Part shown: piece after piece, positions 16,671-25,240 of the stretch | How positions within the stretch are numbered: the stretch's first letter is position 1 | Layout: each line of letters starts with the position of its first letter | From: JBGTFE01 sp041747435 | Lineage (GTDB): Bacteria; Acidobacteriota; Blastocatellia; Pyrinomonadales; Pyrinomonadaceae | Length of the DNA: 27,368 nucleotides | Assembly: GCA_041747435.1 (NCBI GenBank) | Contig: JBGTFE010000073.1 | Location: forward strand, 1 to 27,368 | Direction: 5' to 3' | Program-made: the position numbers and the translations under genes | Notes under the pieces: generated by a model | Seen by the model: the letters and a program-made list of their open reading frames with translations, nothing else | The model's database searches: none | What the model was told of the DNA's origin: nothing

Positions 16671-16673
16671 AAA

Positions 16674-17471
16674 TTACCGAACTTTTTCCAACCATACTCG
16701 CAGATCGACCGCGCCATGCGGCACGCGCCAGCGAAAATATTTATATTTCTTTTTTGCGAAACCTTTGAGCACTTTTTCTGCGGAAACAAACGGAAGAAGG
16801 CGGCTGAGCTTTTTGTAAAGCGCGCGCTTTTCGTTTGAAAAACTACGACATTGGTTCTCATCGATGCGAAACTGAGCCCACGCGATAGAGCCGCAAAAAC
16901 CGCACGCTCCGAATTTTGGCGAAAGCAAAACATTTTCCATAAAAACGCGAATTCCGCCTTCGAATTCGTGAAGAACGTCGTGAATTGCGACGATCGCGCC
17001 GTCCGACAAAAACGGCGCGAAGCCTTCAAGATCAAGCTTTGTTCCTTTGTAAGTATGATCGCCGTCGATCCATAAAAGCCGGATCGGTTTTTTCCAGTTT
17101 CGCGCCAATTCGTATGAAAAAGTCTGATGAAATTCGACATTTTCCGCCACGCCGTGCGCCGCGATATTCTTTTGAAAATCGGCGAAAGAACTTGCGGCAC
17201 CGCGCAGATCCGGATCGGTAACGCTCGGCGCTGTCATCGGATCGACGGCGTGAATTTTTTCGTCGCCGGCTAACGTAGCCGATTTTGCAAGAATGATCGT
17301 CGATTTGCCCTTGAAAGAACCGATCTCGAGAATTTCACCTTCTGCGGTCGGGCAAGCCGCCATTAATGCGAGAAAACGCATTTCGTTCGGCGCGAGGTAG
17401 CCTTCAACGCCGTCAACTTCGCGCAATAAATTTTCAACAAACGCAGCGAAGTTCTCGGGCAGATTTTTCAT
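16674..17471 (-). CDS. Class I SAM-dependent methyltransferase
   Basis: 265 aa. Motif I is EILEIGSFKGKST (46-58), with acidic Asp77 in HAVDP at the end of strand 2. LLWIDGDHTYKG, then GFAPFLSDGAIVAIHDV, gives strands 4 and 5 with the DGDH motif typical of the Methyltransf_24 group of O-methyltransferases, often found in cell-surface glycan or natural-product loci. The C-terminal 70 residues are basic and not recognised. It is divergent from the O-antigen ligase-family gene (59 nt apart), which supports but does not prove a surface-polysaccharide role. The promoter is probably at 17490-17518. Confidence 0.85.
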   Translation of the reverse strand: MKNLPENFAAFVENLLREVDGVEGYLAPNEMRFLALMAACPTAEGEILEIGSFKGKSTIILAKSATLAGDEKIHAVDPMTAPSVTDPDLRGAASSFADFQKNIAAHGVAENVEFHQTFSYELARNWKKPIRLLWIDGDHTYKGTKLDLEGFAPFLSDGAIVAIHDVLHEFEGGIRVFMENVLLSPKFGACGFCGSIAWAQFRIDENQCRSFSNEKRALYKKLSRLLPFVSAEKVLKGFAKKKYKYFRWRVPHGAVDLRVWLEKVR

Positions 17472-17489
17472 AGGCTAAATTCACTTGTC

Positions 17490-17518
17490 AGACTACCGAG
17501 TGAATGCGAGAATGTCAA
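17490..17518 (-). promoter_or_regulatory. Candidate promoter and inverted repeat, methyltransferase
   Basis: Minus strand: consensus TTGACA (17518-17513), a 17-nt spacer, TAGTCT (17495-17490). A 6-bp inverted repeat TTCACT/AGTGAA (17480-17485 and 17499-17504) brackets the -10 box, a position suited to a repressor in this divergent gap. Confidence 0.4.
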
Positions 17519-17530
17519 AACTGACGTTGT

Positions 17531-19084
17531 ATGCCTGATTTCCTTATAAAATTTGACGCGCTTGCCGGAATCGAAACCGAAAATTTCGCCGCGCGCTGGC
17601 TCGAAAGAACCGCGTTCGGCTTTCTGGTTTTGATGGTTTTGTTTGCGCCGCATTCGATCGCCGCGTCGCAAACGGCATGGCTGGCGGGAATGTTCGCGTG
17701 GTTTATTCGACTGTTTATAAAACCGCGTCCGAAGTTTTTTCGAACCGCGTTGAACATTCCGTTGTGGACTTTTTTCGGTTGGTCCGTGGTTTCCGCCGTT
17801 TTTTCTTACGCACCGGATATTTCGATCGACAAACTGCGCGGCGCGGCGATTTTTTCGGTTTTTTATTTTGTCATAAACAACCTGCGAAATTCCCGCGCCG
17901 TTCGATTTCTTGCCTTTGCGCTTGTTTTTTCTTGTATGGTCAACGTGCTGTGGATGCCCGTCCAGCGATTGATCGGGCGCGGTGTGGAAATTCACGGCGT
18001 CGCGGAGCAAAGTCCGCTTGCAAAAGCTCTCTTATTTGACGGTGATGCTTTGCTGGAAGCGAACGGCAAAAAATTAAATACCCCGGAAGATCTGGTCGCG
18101 CAAATAGAGCAAACCGAAACGTCGAAAGTAAAATTTTATCGTCCGGATTTTGAATTTGTAGTGGACATCAGCCGAGAAGATCTATTAAACGGCGCAAATG
18201 CGACTGAAAAGCTCGGGATCGAAAGCTGGAAAAAAAGCCGCAACTGGCGCTCGAGCGGATTTTTTGGACATTACGCGACATATGCCGAAGTTTTGCAGTT
18301 GATTATCTCGCTGGTCTTCGGAATTTTTATCGGATTCTTAATGCAAAGTCGCAAAGACCCAAAATCGCGAAGCTGGAGTTTTGTTCTTTTTGTTTGTCTG
18401 TGCGGAATGGGTTTGGCTTTGCTTTTGACCGTGACACGCGCTTCGCAGCTTGCGTTTATGATCTCGGCTTTTTCGATCGTTCTTTTAAACGGAAACCGCA
18501 AACTGCTTTTGAGTTTAGCAGCAATCGCTTTGCCGATCGCTCTGGTCGGTTTAATTTTTTTACAGCAAACGCGCAACGTCGGATTTATTGATTCAACCGA
18601 TAATTCAACAAGCTACCGCCAAACGGTTTACAGGGAAGGTTTTGATCTTTGGACTTCGAGCGCGAGAAATTTTACCGTCGGCGTTGGAATGGATTCGATC
18701 AAGCGCTACGCAAAGGATTGGCATTTATTTGACGACGGCAGATTGCCGATGGGACATTTTCATTCGACGCCTTTACAATTGGTCGTCGAACGCGGTCTGC
18801 CCGCACTCTTGATCTGGCTTTGGATCGTAGGAATTTATGCACGGACGCTTTTGCGGTATCTCAAATTCCAAATTCCAGATTCCAGATTAAAGGGCGAATC
18901 TGGAATTTGGAATGTTGAATTTGGAATTATTTTGGGTTGTTTCGGCGGGTTGATCGGCTTTTTTACAAGCGGACTTGTGCACTACAATCTCGGCGATCAG
19001 GAAGTTGCGCTTGTGTTCTTTTTGCTGATGGCGTTGAGCGTCTTTTTGTGTAATTCCAAGTTCCACAATTCGAATTCCAAATAA
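17531..19084 (+). CDS. O-antigen ligase-family membrane protein with PDZ-like insert
   Basis: 517 aa, roughly ten membrane helices, of the WaaL/Wzy-C type that joins or polymerises surface polysaccharide at the outer face of the inner membrane. Family marks: LTVTRASQLAF (300-309), the long loop YRQTVYREGFDLW to GVGMDSI, and HFHSTPLQLVVERGL (409-423) carrying the key His. Unusual: residues about 154-215 (nucleotides 17990-18175) read like a PDZ domain, with IHGVAEQSPLAKALLFDGDALLEANGKKLNTPEDLVAQIE placed in a loop after helix 4. Also odd: residues 444-465 (LKFQIPDSRLKGESGIWNVEFG) and the last ten (NSKFHNSNSK) are encoded by copies of an AATTCCAAATTCC-type repeat. No Shine-Dalgarno is seen. The partner substrate is unknown; lipid A-core ligation and protein glycosylation are alternatives. 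Confidence 0.85.
   Translation: MPDFLIKFDALAGIETENFAARWLERTAFGFLVLMVLFAPHSIAASQTAWLAGMFAWFIRLFIKPRPKFFRTALNIPLWTFFGWSVVSAVFSYAPDISIDKLRGAAIFSVFYFVINNLRNSRAVRFLAFALVFSCMVNVLWMPVQRLIGRGVEIHGVAEQSPLAKALLFDGDALLEANGKKLNTPEDLVAQIEQTETSKVKFYRPDFEFVVDISREDLLNGANATEKLGIESWKKSRNWRSSGFFGHYATYAEVLQLIISLVFGIFIGFLMQSRKDPKSRSWSFVLFVCLCGMGLALLLTVTRASQLAFMISAFSIVLLNGNRKLLLSLAAIALPIALVGLIFLQQTRNVGFIDSTDNSTSYRQTVYREGFDLWTSSARNFTVGVGMDSIKRYAKDWHLFDDGRLPMGHFHSTPLQLVVERGLPALLIWLWIVGIYARTLLRYLKFQIPDSRLKGESGIWNVEFGIILGCFGGLIGFFTSGLVHYNLGDQEVALVFFLLMALSVFLCNSKFHNSNSK
18861..18928. repeat. Palindromic repeat inside the O-antigen ligase gene
   Basis: AATTCCAAATTCCAGATT-type words on the left (18861-18888) face their inverted copies on the right (18897-18928). 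The core stem is TTCCAGATT (18880-18888), an 8-nt loop, AATCTGGAA (18897-18905). It is in frame and translated as a loop between two membrane helices. Confidence 0.75.
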
Positions 19085-19112
19085 TTTCTGCATCTTAATT
19101 TGGAATTTTGAA
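19050..19112. repeat. Second copy of the AATTCCAAAT repeat
   Basis: Stem AATTCCAAAT (19073-19082), a 15-nt loop, ATTTGGAATT (19098-19107), preceded by AATTCCAAGTTCC. It spans the ligase stop codon and the gap to the convergent sigma-54 activator, and could act as a weak bidirectional transcription end, though it lacks a clean T-run. Confidence 0.65.
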
Positions 19113-19120
19113 TCGGGAAT

Positions 19121-22100
19121 CTACGCCGCCTTTTCGATGCCGTAGCGCGCCATTTTCATATAAAGTCCGCGGCGCGTTAAGCCAAGTTCGCGCGCGACTT
19201 TAGAAATATTCCACCTATTGCGGTCGAGCGAGTCGCGAATCATCTGTGTTTCGAGTTCGGTAACCGCTTCTTCGAGTGTTCCGTTTTCCGCATCGATGCT
19301 GTAATGTGCAAACGATTTGTCGTATGAAGCAATGGTCCGAACATTGTCGCCTTCTGTAAACGGAATCGGCGTCGCGCTGCGTTTTAGTTCCGGCGAAAGA
19401 TGTGTCGGCGTGATCGTTTCACCGTCTTCGGCGCGGGCGACGACGCGCTGAATTTCGTTGCAAAGCTGGCGCACGTTGCCTTCCCATTCGCAAACCATAA
19501 GCAGATCGATCGCCTGCGGCGTGATCGAGATATTATTACGTCCGAATTTCGATGCGTAATGATTTACATAATAATTCACCATCGGCGGAATTTCAGAGCG
19601 GCGCTCGCGCAGCGGCGGAACGCGAAGTCGAATGACGTTCAGACGATAATACAGATCTTCGCGAAAACTGCCGTCGGCAACCTTTGCTTCAAGCGGCATA
19701 TTCGTCGCGGCGATGACGCGCACGTCAACCTTTATCGGTCGTTTTTCGCCAAGCGGCTGAACTTCACCTTCCTGCAGAAAACGGAGCAATTTGGGCTGAA
19801 CGTCGATCGGAAGATCGCCGATCTCATCGAGAAAAAGCGTGCCACCGTCAGCCGCGCGGATCATTCCCTGCGAATCGTTAACAGCGCCGGTGAATGCTCC
19901 TTTGCGATAACCGAAAAGATGTCCTTCGGCAAGCTCTTTTGGTACGGCGGTGCAATTAAACGGAACAAAAATCTTATCTTTGCGGCTCGAGATCGTATGG
20001 ATTGCGCGCGAGACAAGCTCTTTTCCCGTTCCCGACTCGCCGGTTACGAGAACGGTAACGTCAGACGAGCGAATCTTATAAACTTCTTCGACAAGCGCCG
20101 TCATCGCCGGTGATGAATGAATAAAACCCGGCATCAGTGAATTGGAAGTAAAAGCGCTTGTTTCCTGTTCGGCAAAATGCGATTTGTCTTTGTCGCGCAG
20201 CGCGCAAACGTCCATTCCCAATTCTACGACGCGCAATAACGGCTGAATCAAGCCTTCGTCGTTCAATGTTGCGCCGGATTGCGGACTTATCATCAAAATC
20301 GCAGGCGGCGCGCTCGGCGCGCGAAGCTGAAAAATGCTGAGATTCTTAATTTTTGCAAAATTTTCGGTTTTGTCCTGCGCTTCGGCTTCGTGAAATTTCG
20401 CAATCAGCTCCATACTTTCCGCCGGAATATAGCCGTGCGTGATAAACGGATAATATCGCCGCTGTTCGTTCATTTCGGCGATGATTATCTTTTTCGCTCT
20501 GCTTTCCTGCTGCAAAATTGCGGCGAGCTCGCGGAAAAGCAATTCGCGCGATGCGGTCGCTTCCGCCAGACGCAGCATAAGGAGCTGCGAACTGGCACTC
20601 GTCGCGCGCTTTTTCCCGGCTTCGACTGTTTTGAGCTTTTGAAGAATCTCTTGTGTTTGATCCGAAAGCGGCTTGACACCGAGCTTTCGAAAGATCTCAT
20701 CCGCTGCGTTCAAATGGCTCGAAGCCTTTTCCGGATCGTCCGCAAACATCGAACTTCCAAGTAGAAAATGCAACAAAGCGGTGTGATACAAATCCTCCGA
20801 CGTTTCAAAGATCGTCAGTGCGCGGCTGAAATGATGAATCGCGAGCTCGTAGTCTTTTTCGCGAAGCGCAAGCAACCCGCGAATGCGCTGAATATTGCCG
20901 AGTACGAAGAAATCCGATGTCGGATCCGTTTTCTCGATCGCTTCAAGCGCTTTTTCGCAATCGCGCACGTTACCTTCTTCGAGAAAAACTTCCGCCAGAA
21001 CGAGTTCCGCCATATCCGAGATCTGCCGCTCGCCGATCTTTTGGCAAAGCTCGATCGTTTCTTGCGCTTTTTCGCGCGCTTCGGCAAGCTTGCCTTGCAT
21101 CAGCAGCGTTCGCGAAAGATTGCGCGACGCTTGTATCTCATACCATTCGGTTTTTCGCTTTTTAGCCAATGCGACGCCGCGCTCAAGCAATTTTTTCGCT
21201 TCGGGCAGGTCGCCGCGCAAAAGCTTCAATTCGCCGAGGGAATCCAAAATTCCGGCGACGTGCACGTGATTCGTCTCAAAAGCGAGGTCGAGCGCGCGTT
21301 TGATAACGCCTTCGGCTTTTGTCCATTCGCCGAGCATCATCAGGTTGATGCCGAGATTATTGTAAGCCGCGATCGATTGGATCTTGTGCTCGGTGCGGTC
21401 GAAAAATTTGATCGATTTTTCCAGGCAATCGATCCCTTCCTGCGGGCGGCGCAAAAACCAGTACGCGCCCGAAAGATCCGAATAGATCTTTCCGAGCAGA
21501 TAAAGCGCTTTGCGCGAACCAATGATCTTGATCGCCTGTTCAAAATATTCAAGCGACTTTCCGCTATCGCCCGCCTGATGAAGAGTCACGGCTATCAAAT
21601 AAGTGCTGTCCGCCATTCCGCGCCAATCACCCTGATCGCGAAAATAATTGAGCGCTTTTTCCGCGTGATCGCGGGCGATCGGAAATTCGGCGAGCTTTCT
21701 GTAAACACGCGCGAGCGCCACATAAACGCTTCCTAAAAGATGATTTAGCGCTTTTGCTTCGGCTTCTTCGGATGCTTTTTTCAAGAGCGCGACCGCTTTC
21801 GGAAAATCGGTTTGGTTATTGTGCGAGATCGCCAGCTGGATCATAACGCGTATACGCGTTTCGGCTTCGAGTTCTGCAAGGATCTCTTCGTCGTCAAAAA
21901 GCGAAAGCGTTTCGAGCGCTTTGACGTATCGTCCCTGGGTTTCGAGCGAGTAAGACAAAAGAGCGTAAAATTTGGCGCGCGTGTCGGCGTCAAGCGAATA
22001 ATTCTCAATCGCATCGCGCAGGATCTTTTCAGCCGAACCCGAAAGTCCTTCGTCCAGCTCGTTTTGCGCTTTTGAAATGATTTCGTCGATCTTGCCTTCG

Positions 22101-22204
22101 GGCAGCGGCTTTGTTTTGCGTGAGCGCAGCTTTGCCTTCTCTCCAAAAGAAGAGAGAGTTTCCGACTTAAAATACTTTTTGGTCGAAAGCGTGACTTTAC
22201 TCAT
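19121..22204 (-). CDS. Sigma-54-dependent transcription activator with TPR sensor region
   Basis: 1027 aa. Residues about 45-525 are TPR-like helical repeats (SLEYFEQAIKIIGSRKALYLLGKIYSDLSGAYWFL is one). About 540-680 may be a GAF-like region. The central AAA+ domain (about 690-925) is complete: Walker A GESGTGKE (722-729), the sigma-54 contact loop GAFTGA (769-774), Walker B FLDEIGD (791-797) and arginine-finger region FREDLYYRLNV (847-857). A Fis-type helix-turn-helix ends the protein (NRWNISKVARELGLTRRGLYMKM, 996-1018). No receiver domain with a phospho-Asp is seen, so the signal is probably a protein partner or ligand bound by the TPRs. Target promoters are unknown. A candidate own promoter, TTGTAA-17-TAGATT, lies in the 179-nt gap upstream. 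It converges on the O-antigen ligase. Confidence 0.94.
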   Translation of the reverse strand: MSKVTLSTKKYFKSETLSSFGEKAKLRSRKTKPLPEGKIDEIISKAQNELDEGLSGSAEKILRDAIENYSLDADTRAKFYALLSYSLETQGRYVKALETLSLFDDEEILAELEAETRIRVMIQLAISHNNQTDFPKAVALLKKASEEAEAKALNHLLGSVYVALARVYRKLAEFPIARDHAEKALNYFRDQGDWRGMADSTYLIAVTLHQAGDSGKSLEYFEQAIKIIGSRKALYLLGKIYSDLSGAYWFLRRPQEGIDCLEKSIKFFDRTEHKIQSIAAYNNLGINLMMLGEWTKAEGVIKRALDLAFETNHVHVAGILDSLGELKLLRGDLPEAKKLLERGVALAKKRKTEWYEIQASRNLSRTLLMQGKLAEAREKAQETIELCQKIGERQISDMAELVLAEVFLEEGNVRDCEKALEAIEKTDPTSDFFVLGNIQRIRGLLALREKDYELAIHHFSRALTIFETSEDLYHTALLHFLLGSSMFADDPEKASSHLNAADEIFRKLGVKPLSDQTQEILQKLKTVEAGKKRATSASSQLLMLRLAEATASRELLFRELAAILQQESRAKKIIIAEMNEQRRYYPFITHGYIPAESMELIAKFHEAEAQDKTENFAKIKNLSIFQLRAPSAPPAILMISPQSGATLNDEGLIQPLLRVVELGMDVCALRDKDKSHFAEQETSAFTSNSLMPGFIHSSPAMTALVEEVYKIRSSDVTVLVTGESGTGKELVSRAIHTISSRKDKIFVPFNCTAVPKELAEGHLFGYRKGAFTGAVNDSQGMIRAADGGTLFLDEIGDLPIDVQPKLLRFLQEGEVQPLGEKRPIKVDVRVIAATNMPLEAKVADGSFREDLYYRLNVIRLRVPPLRERRSEIPPMVNYYVNHYASKFGRNNISITPQAIDLLMVCEWEGNVRQLCNEIQRVVARAEDGETITPTHLSPELKRSATPIPFTEGDNVRTIASYDKSFAHYSIDAENGTLEEAVTELETQMIRDSLDRNRWNISKVARELGLTRRGLYMKMARYGIEKAA

Positions 22205-22383
22205 TGCGCTGTAAGCAGATTAAACAACTAATCCGGTTTGAATTTCAGCAACAAAATCTAAAAATTAAAGGGTGTGATTACAAGAAAAGCGCTTAATCTA
22301 CCTTGCAATTTATCAGATTTTCGCGTGCGCGTCTATTTTTTTGTGTTTGCCGTTTTCGGTAAGGCTTATGGTAAATTTCTTGT

Positions 22384-22701
22384 ATGCCGGAAATTCCAGA
22401 CATCGAACGCGAAGGCGAGGTTCTGACCGAGAGCGAAACGAAGCTCGAAAAGCCAAAAATGTATAAGGTCATACTGCATAATGACGACTTTACGACGATG
22501 GAATTTGTCGTTTTTATTCTCAAACATGTTTTTAACAAAGTCGATGCCGAGGCTTTTGCGATCATGCTCAGAGTTCACAACGAAGGAATCGGAATTGCGG
22601 GCATTTATCCGTACGAGATCGCGAATATGAAAGCGGAGAAAGCGACGAATCTTTCAAAAGCACACGAATACCCGCTTCTTTGCACGGTCGAGGAAGAGTA
22701 G
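22384..22701 (+). CDS. clpS: ClpS, adaptor for ClpAP
   Basis: 105 aa, typical ClpS length. It delivers substrates with N-terminal Leu, Phe, Tyr or Trp to ClpA. The flexible N-terminal arm (1-24) is needed in the family to engage ClpA. The N-degron pocket residues are in place: HNDDFTTMEFV (Asn33, Asp34, Asp35, Met39) and RVHNEG (His65). KAHEYPLLCTVEEE is the usual end. No Shine-Dalgarno and no convincing promoter are seen in the 179 nt shared with the divergent sigma-54 activator. clpA follows after 273 nt of hairpin-rich DNA. Confidence 0.96.
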   Translation: MPEIPDIEREGEVLTESETKLEKPKMYKVILHNDDFTTMEFVVFILKHVFNKVDAEAFAIMLRVHNEGIGIAGIYPYEIANMKAEKATNLSKAHEYPLLCTVEEE

Positions 22702-22755
22702 AATTGATTATGGAAATTGTATGAATCAGACAAGTCGATTTGAGATAGATTTTCC

Positions 22756-22954
22756 TGTCGCTGAAAGCGACAAAGATAATAGCGTAGGGTGAAACCCTAC
22801 GTGGTTTGATAATTATGACCGCTCGCTGAAGGCGAGCAACAAACATGCAAATTTGTTCGGCGCTTTCAGCGTCGGATCGTTTTGCTTACATTCCTAGGGT
22901 TGCGCTCGCTTCACTCGCTTACCCTAGGCTATTATATTTGTCGCCTTTGGCGAC
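22756..22954. repeat. Mosaic of six short hairpins between clpS and clpA
   Basis: In order: TGTCGCT-GAA-AGCGACA (22756-22772); CGTAGGGT-GAA-ACCCTACG (22783-22801); GCTCGCT-GAA-GGCGAGC (22821-22837); GGCGCT-TTC-AGCGTC (about 22859-22873); CCTAGGGT with ACCCTAGG around a 20-nt middle (22893-22928); GTCGCC-TTT-GGCGAC (22940-22954). The first three share a GAA loop and the fourth shows its complement. The layout resembles REP/BIME-type elements. No T-run follows, so none is a standard terminator. The remaining gap up to 22974 holds no gene. Confidence 0.75.
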
Positions 22955-22974
22955 CTTAAAACGGTTTTTGAATT

Positions 22975-25230
22975 ATGTTAACCAGAGAATTAGAAGAAAC
23001 CTTAAGCTTCGCGGTTGATGAAGCCGTCAAGCACAAACACGAATTTGTCACGCTCGAGCATTTGCTTTTTGCCTTGCTCGAAGATCAAGCCGCGCGCGAT
23101 ATTTTGTTTCATTGCGGCGCGAAGATCGACGAACTCGGCAAGCAGCTCGAAGAATATTTCACCGCGAGTCTTGAAAAAATGCCGGAAGAATCGAAGATGA
23201 TGCCCGAACTGACGTCGACTTTTCAGGCGACGATCCAATACGCCGTTTTGCAGGCGGAAGGCAGCGGGCAGCGCGCCGTCGACGGCGGAAACATTCTCGC
23301 AGCGCTTTATCAAGCCGAGCAATCTTACGCCGTTTTTCTCCTGCAGCAGCAGGGCGTAACGCGGCTCGATATTTTGAATTACATCGCGCACGGAATTTCA
23401 AAGGTCGATAATTCACTTGATTTTGAACCGATCGCAGACGGAGACGAAGCGGAAGAATTTGCCGAAGAACGCGCGCGACCAAAACGCAAAAAACCGCTCG
23501 AATCATTTACCGTCGAGCTTGTCGCAAAAGCCGCGAACGGCGAGATCGATCCGATAATCGGGCGCTTGGAAGAAATTGAAAGAACAGTTCAGGTTCTTTG
23601 CCGCCGCAAGAAAAACAACCCGCTTTACGTAGGCGAGCCGGGAGTCGGCAAAACCGCACTGGCTGAAGGATTGGCGCTGAAAATAAGTGAGGGAAACGTG
23701 CCGGACGTGCTGCTAGGCGCGAAAATTTTTGCGCTCGATATGGGCGCGGTTCTCGCCGGAACGCGTTACCGCGGGGATTTCGAGCAGCGTTTCAAAGCGA
23801 TCATCAACGAGCTAAAAAAACAAGAAAACGCGATCCTTTTTATCGACGAAATTCACACGATCGTCGGCGCCGGTGCTGTTTCGGGCGGCGCGATGGATGC
23901 GTCGAATATTTTAAAACCCGCGCTCGCCGACGGCGTTTTGCGCTGTATCGGCTCAACAACCTACGGCGAATACAAAGCCGCTTTCGAGCGCGATCGCGCG
24001 CTGGCGCGACGCTTTCAAAAGATCGAGATCGGCGAGCCGACCGTTGAAGAAACTTACGAAATCCTCAAAGGCTTAAAGAAATTTTACGAGGCACATCACG
24101 GCGTAAAATACACCGACGACGCGCTAAAAGTTGCGTCCGAGCTCGCCGGAAAATATATCAACGACCGACATTTGCCGGACAAAGCGATCGACGTCATAGA
24201 CGAAGTCGGCGCATCGACAAAGCTGCTTGCGAAAAACAAACGACCGAAAAAAGTTTCGGTACAAATGGTCGAAAACACGATCGCGCGGATGGCGAAAATT
24301 CCGCCGAAAACGGTCGTCGCCGATGAAAAAGATCGTCTCAAAACGCTCAGAGGCGATTTGAAAAATGTAATATTTGGGCAGGACGACGCGATAGAAAAGA
24401 TCGTCGATGCGATCCAAATTTCGCGCGCCGGGCTTGGACACGAAACAAAACCTGTCGGCTCGTTTTTGTTTAGCGGACCGACCGGCGTCGGCAAAACCGA
24501 AGTTTCAAAACAGCTTGCCGAGATCTTAGGCGTCGAATTTATGCGCTACGATATGAGCGAATATGCCGAGCCGCACACGGTTTCGCGGCTCATCGGCGCG
24601 CCGCCGGGCTACGTCGGCTTCGATCAGGGCGGCTTGCTCACCGAGGCGATCATGCGTACGCCGCACGCCGTTCTCGTGCTCGACGAGATCGAAAAAGCGC
24701 ATCCGAATCTTTTCAATCTCCTTCTGCAGGTGATGGATTCGGCGACTTTGACTGACAACAACGGGAAAAAAGCCGATTTTCGCAACGTTATTTTGATAAT
24801 GACGACCAACGCCGGCGCGCGCGAATTGTCTTCGGGCGGCGTCGGTTTCCGCAATCAGTCCGAAAACAAAGGACAGGCAAAAGGCGTAATCGAGCGGACG
24901 TTCACGCCCGAATTCCGCAATCGTCTCGACGCGTGGGTGCCGTTCAAAGCGCTCGATCTGGAAAACATCAAGCTCATCGTCGATAAATTTATCAAGGAAT
25001 TGAACGGTCAGCTCGCAGAAAAACGCGTGCTTGTAAAACTGACCGACGCGGCACGGGAATGGCTCGCCAAAAACGGTTTCGACGCGCGCTACGGCGCACG
25101 ACCGATGGCTCGCCTAATCCACGAAAAGATCAAACAGCCGCTTGCGCAGGAAATCCTTTTCGGAAAACTTGCCAAAGGCGGAAGCGTTTCCGTCATCGAA
25201 AAAGACGAGGAATTAGTTTTGAATTTTTGA
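22975..25230 (+). CDS. clpA: ClpA, ATPase subunit of ClpAP protease
   Basis: 751 aa, full ClpA length. Unfolds proteins and feeds them to ClpP. Clp-N domain 1-145. First AAA+: GEPGVGKT (220-227), Walker B FIDE (289-292), IHTIVGAGAVSGGAMDASN. Second AAA+: GPTGVGKT (501-508), Walker B VLDE (568-571), GAPPGYVGFDQGGLLTEAI. No coiled-coil M-domain lies between them, so it is ClpA rather than ClpB. The ClpP-docking tripeptide after the sensor is VGF (623-625, in SSGGVGFRNQ) and aligns with the IGL loop. The C-terminus GKLAKGGSVSVIEKDEELVL is intact and has a diverged second copy downstream at 25796-25882. clpP itself is not in this window. Confidence 0.96.
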   Translation: MLTRELEETLSFAVDEAVKHKHEFVTLEHLLFALLEDQAARDILFHCGAKIDELGKQLEEYFTASLEKMPEESKMMPELTSTFQATIQYAVLQAEGSGQRAVDGGNILAALYQAEQSYAVFLLQQQGVTRLDILNYIAHGISKVDNSLDFEPIADGDEAEEFAEERARPKRKKPLESFTVELVAKAANGEIDPIIGRLEEIERTVQVLCRRKKNNPLYVGEPGVGKTALAEGLALKISEGNVPDVLLGAKIFALDMGAVLAGTRYRGDFEQRFKAIINELKKQENAILFIDEIHTIVGAGAVSGGAMDASNILKPALADGVLRCIGSTTYGEYKAAFERDRALARRFQKIEIGEPTVEETYEILKGLKKFYEAHHGVKYTDDALKVASELAGKYINDRHLPDKAIDVIDEVGASTKLLAKNKRPKKVSVQMVENTIARMAKIPPKTVVADEKDRLKTLRGDLKNVIFGQDDAIEKIVDAIQISRAGLGHETKPVGSFLFSGPTGVGKTEVSKQLAEILGVEFMRYDMSEYAEPHTVSRLIGAPPGYVGFDQGGLLTEAIMRTPHAVLVLDEIEKAHPNLFNLLLQVMDSATLTDNNGKKADFRNVILIMTTNAGARELSSGGVGFRNQSENKGQAKGVIERTFTPEFRNRLDAWVPFKALDLENIKLIVDKFIKELNGQLAEKRVLVKLTDAAREWLAKNGFDARYGARPMARLIHEKIKQPLAQEILFGKLAKGGSVSVIEKDEELVLNF

Positions 25231-25240
25231 TGAGTTGGTT

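Noticed and set aside
19400..20113. 237-codon ORF on the plus strand
   Set aside because: Antisense to the AAA+ domain of the same activator; no family features.
20768..21736. 322-codon ORF on the plus strand
   Set aside because: Lies wholly antisense to the sigma-54 activator, whose domains are all recognised. The product is Arg/Phe/Ala-rich without any motif, a typical shadow of a biased gene.
22756..22954. Terminators between clpS and clpA
   Set aside because: None of the six hairpins is followed by a T-run; they look like repeat elements or processing structures.
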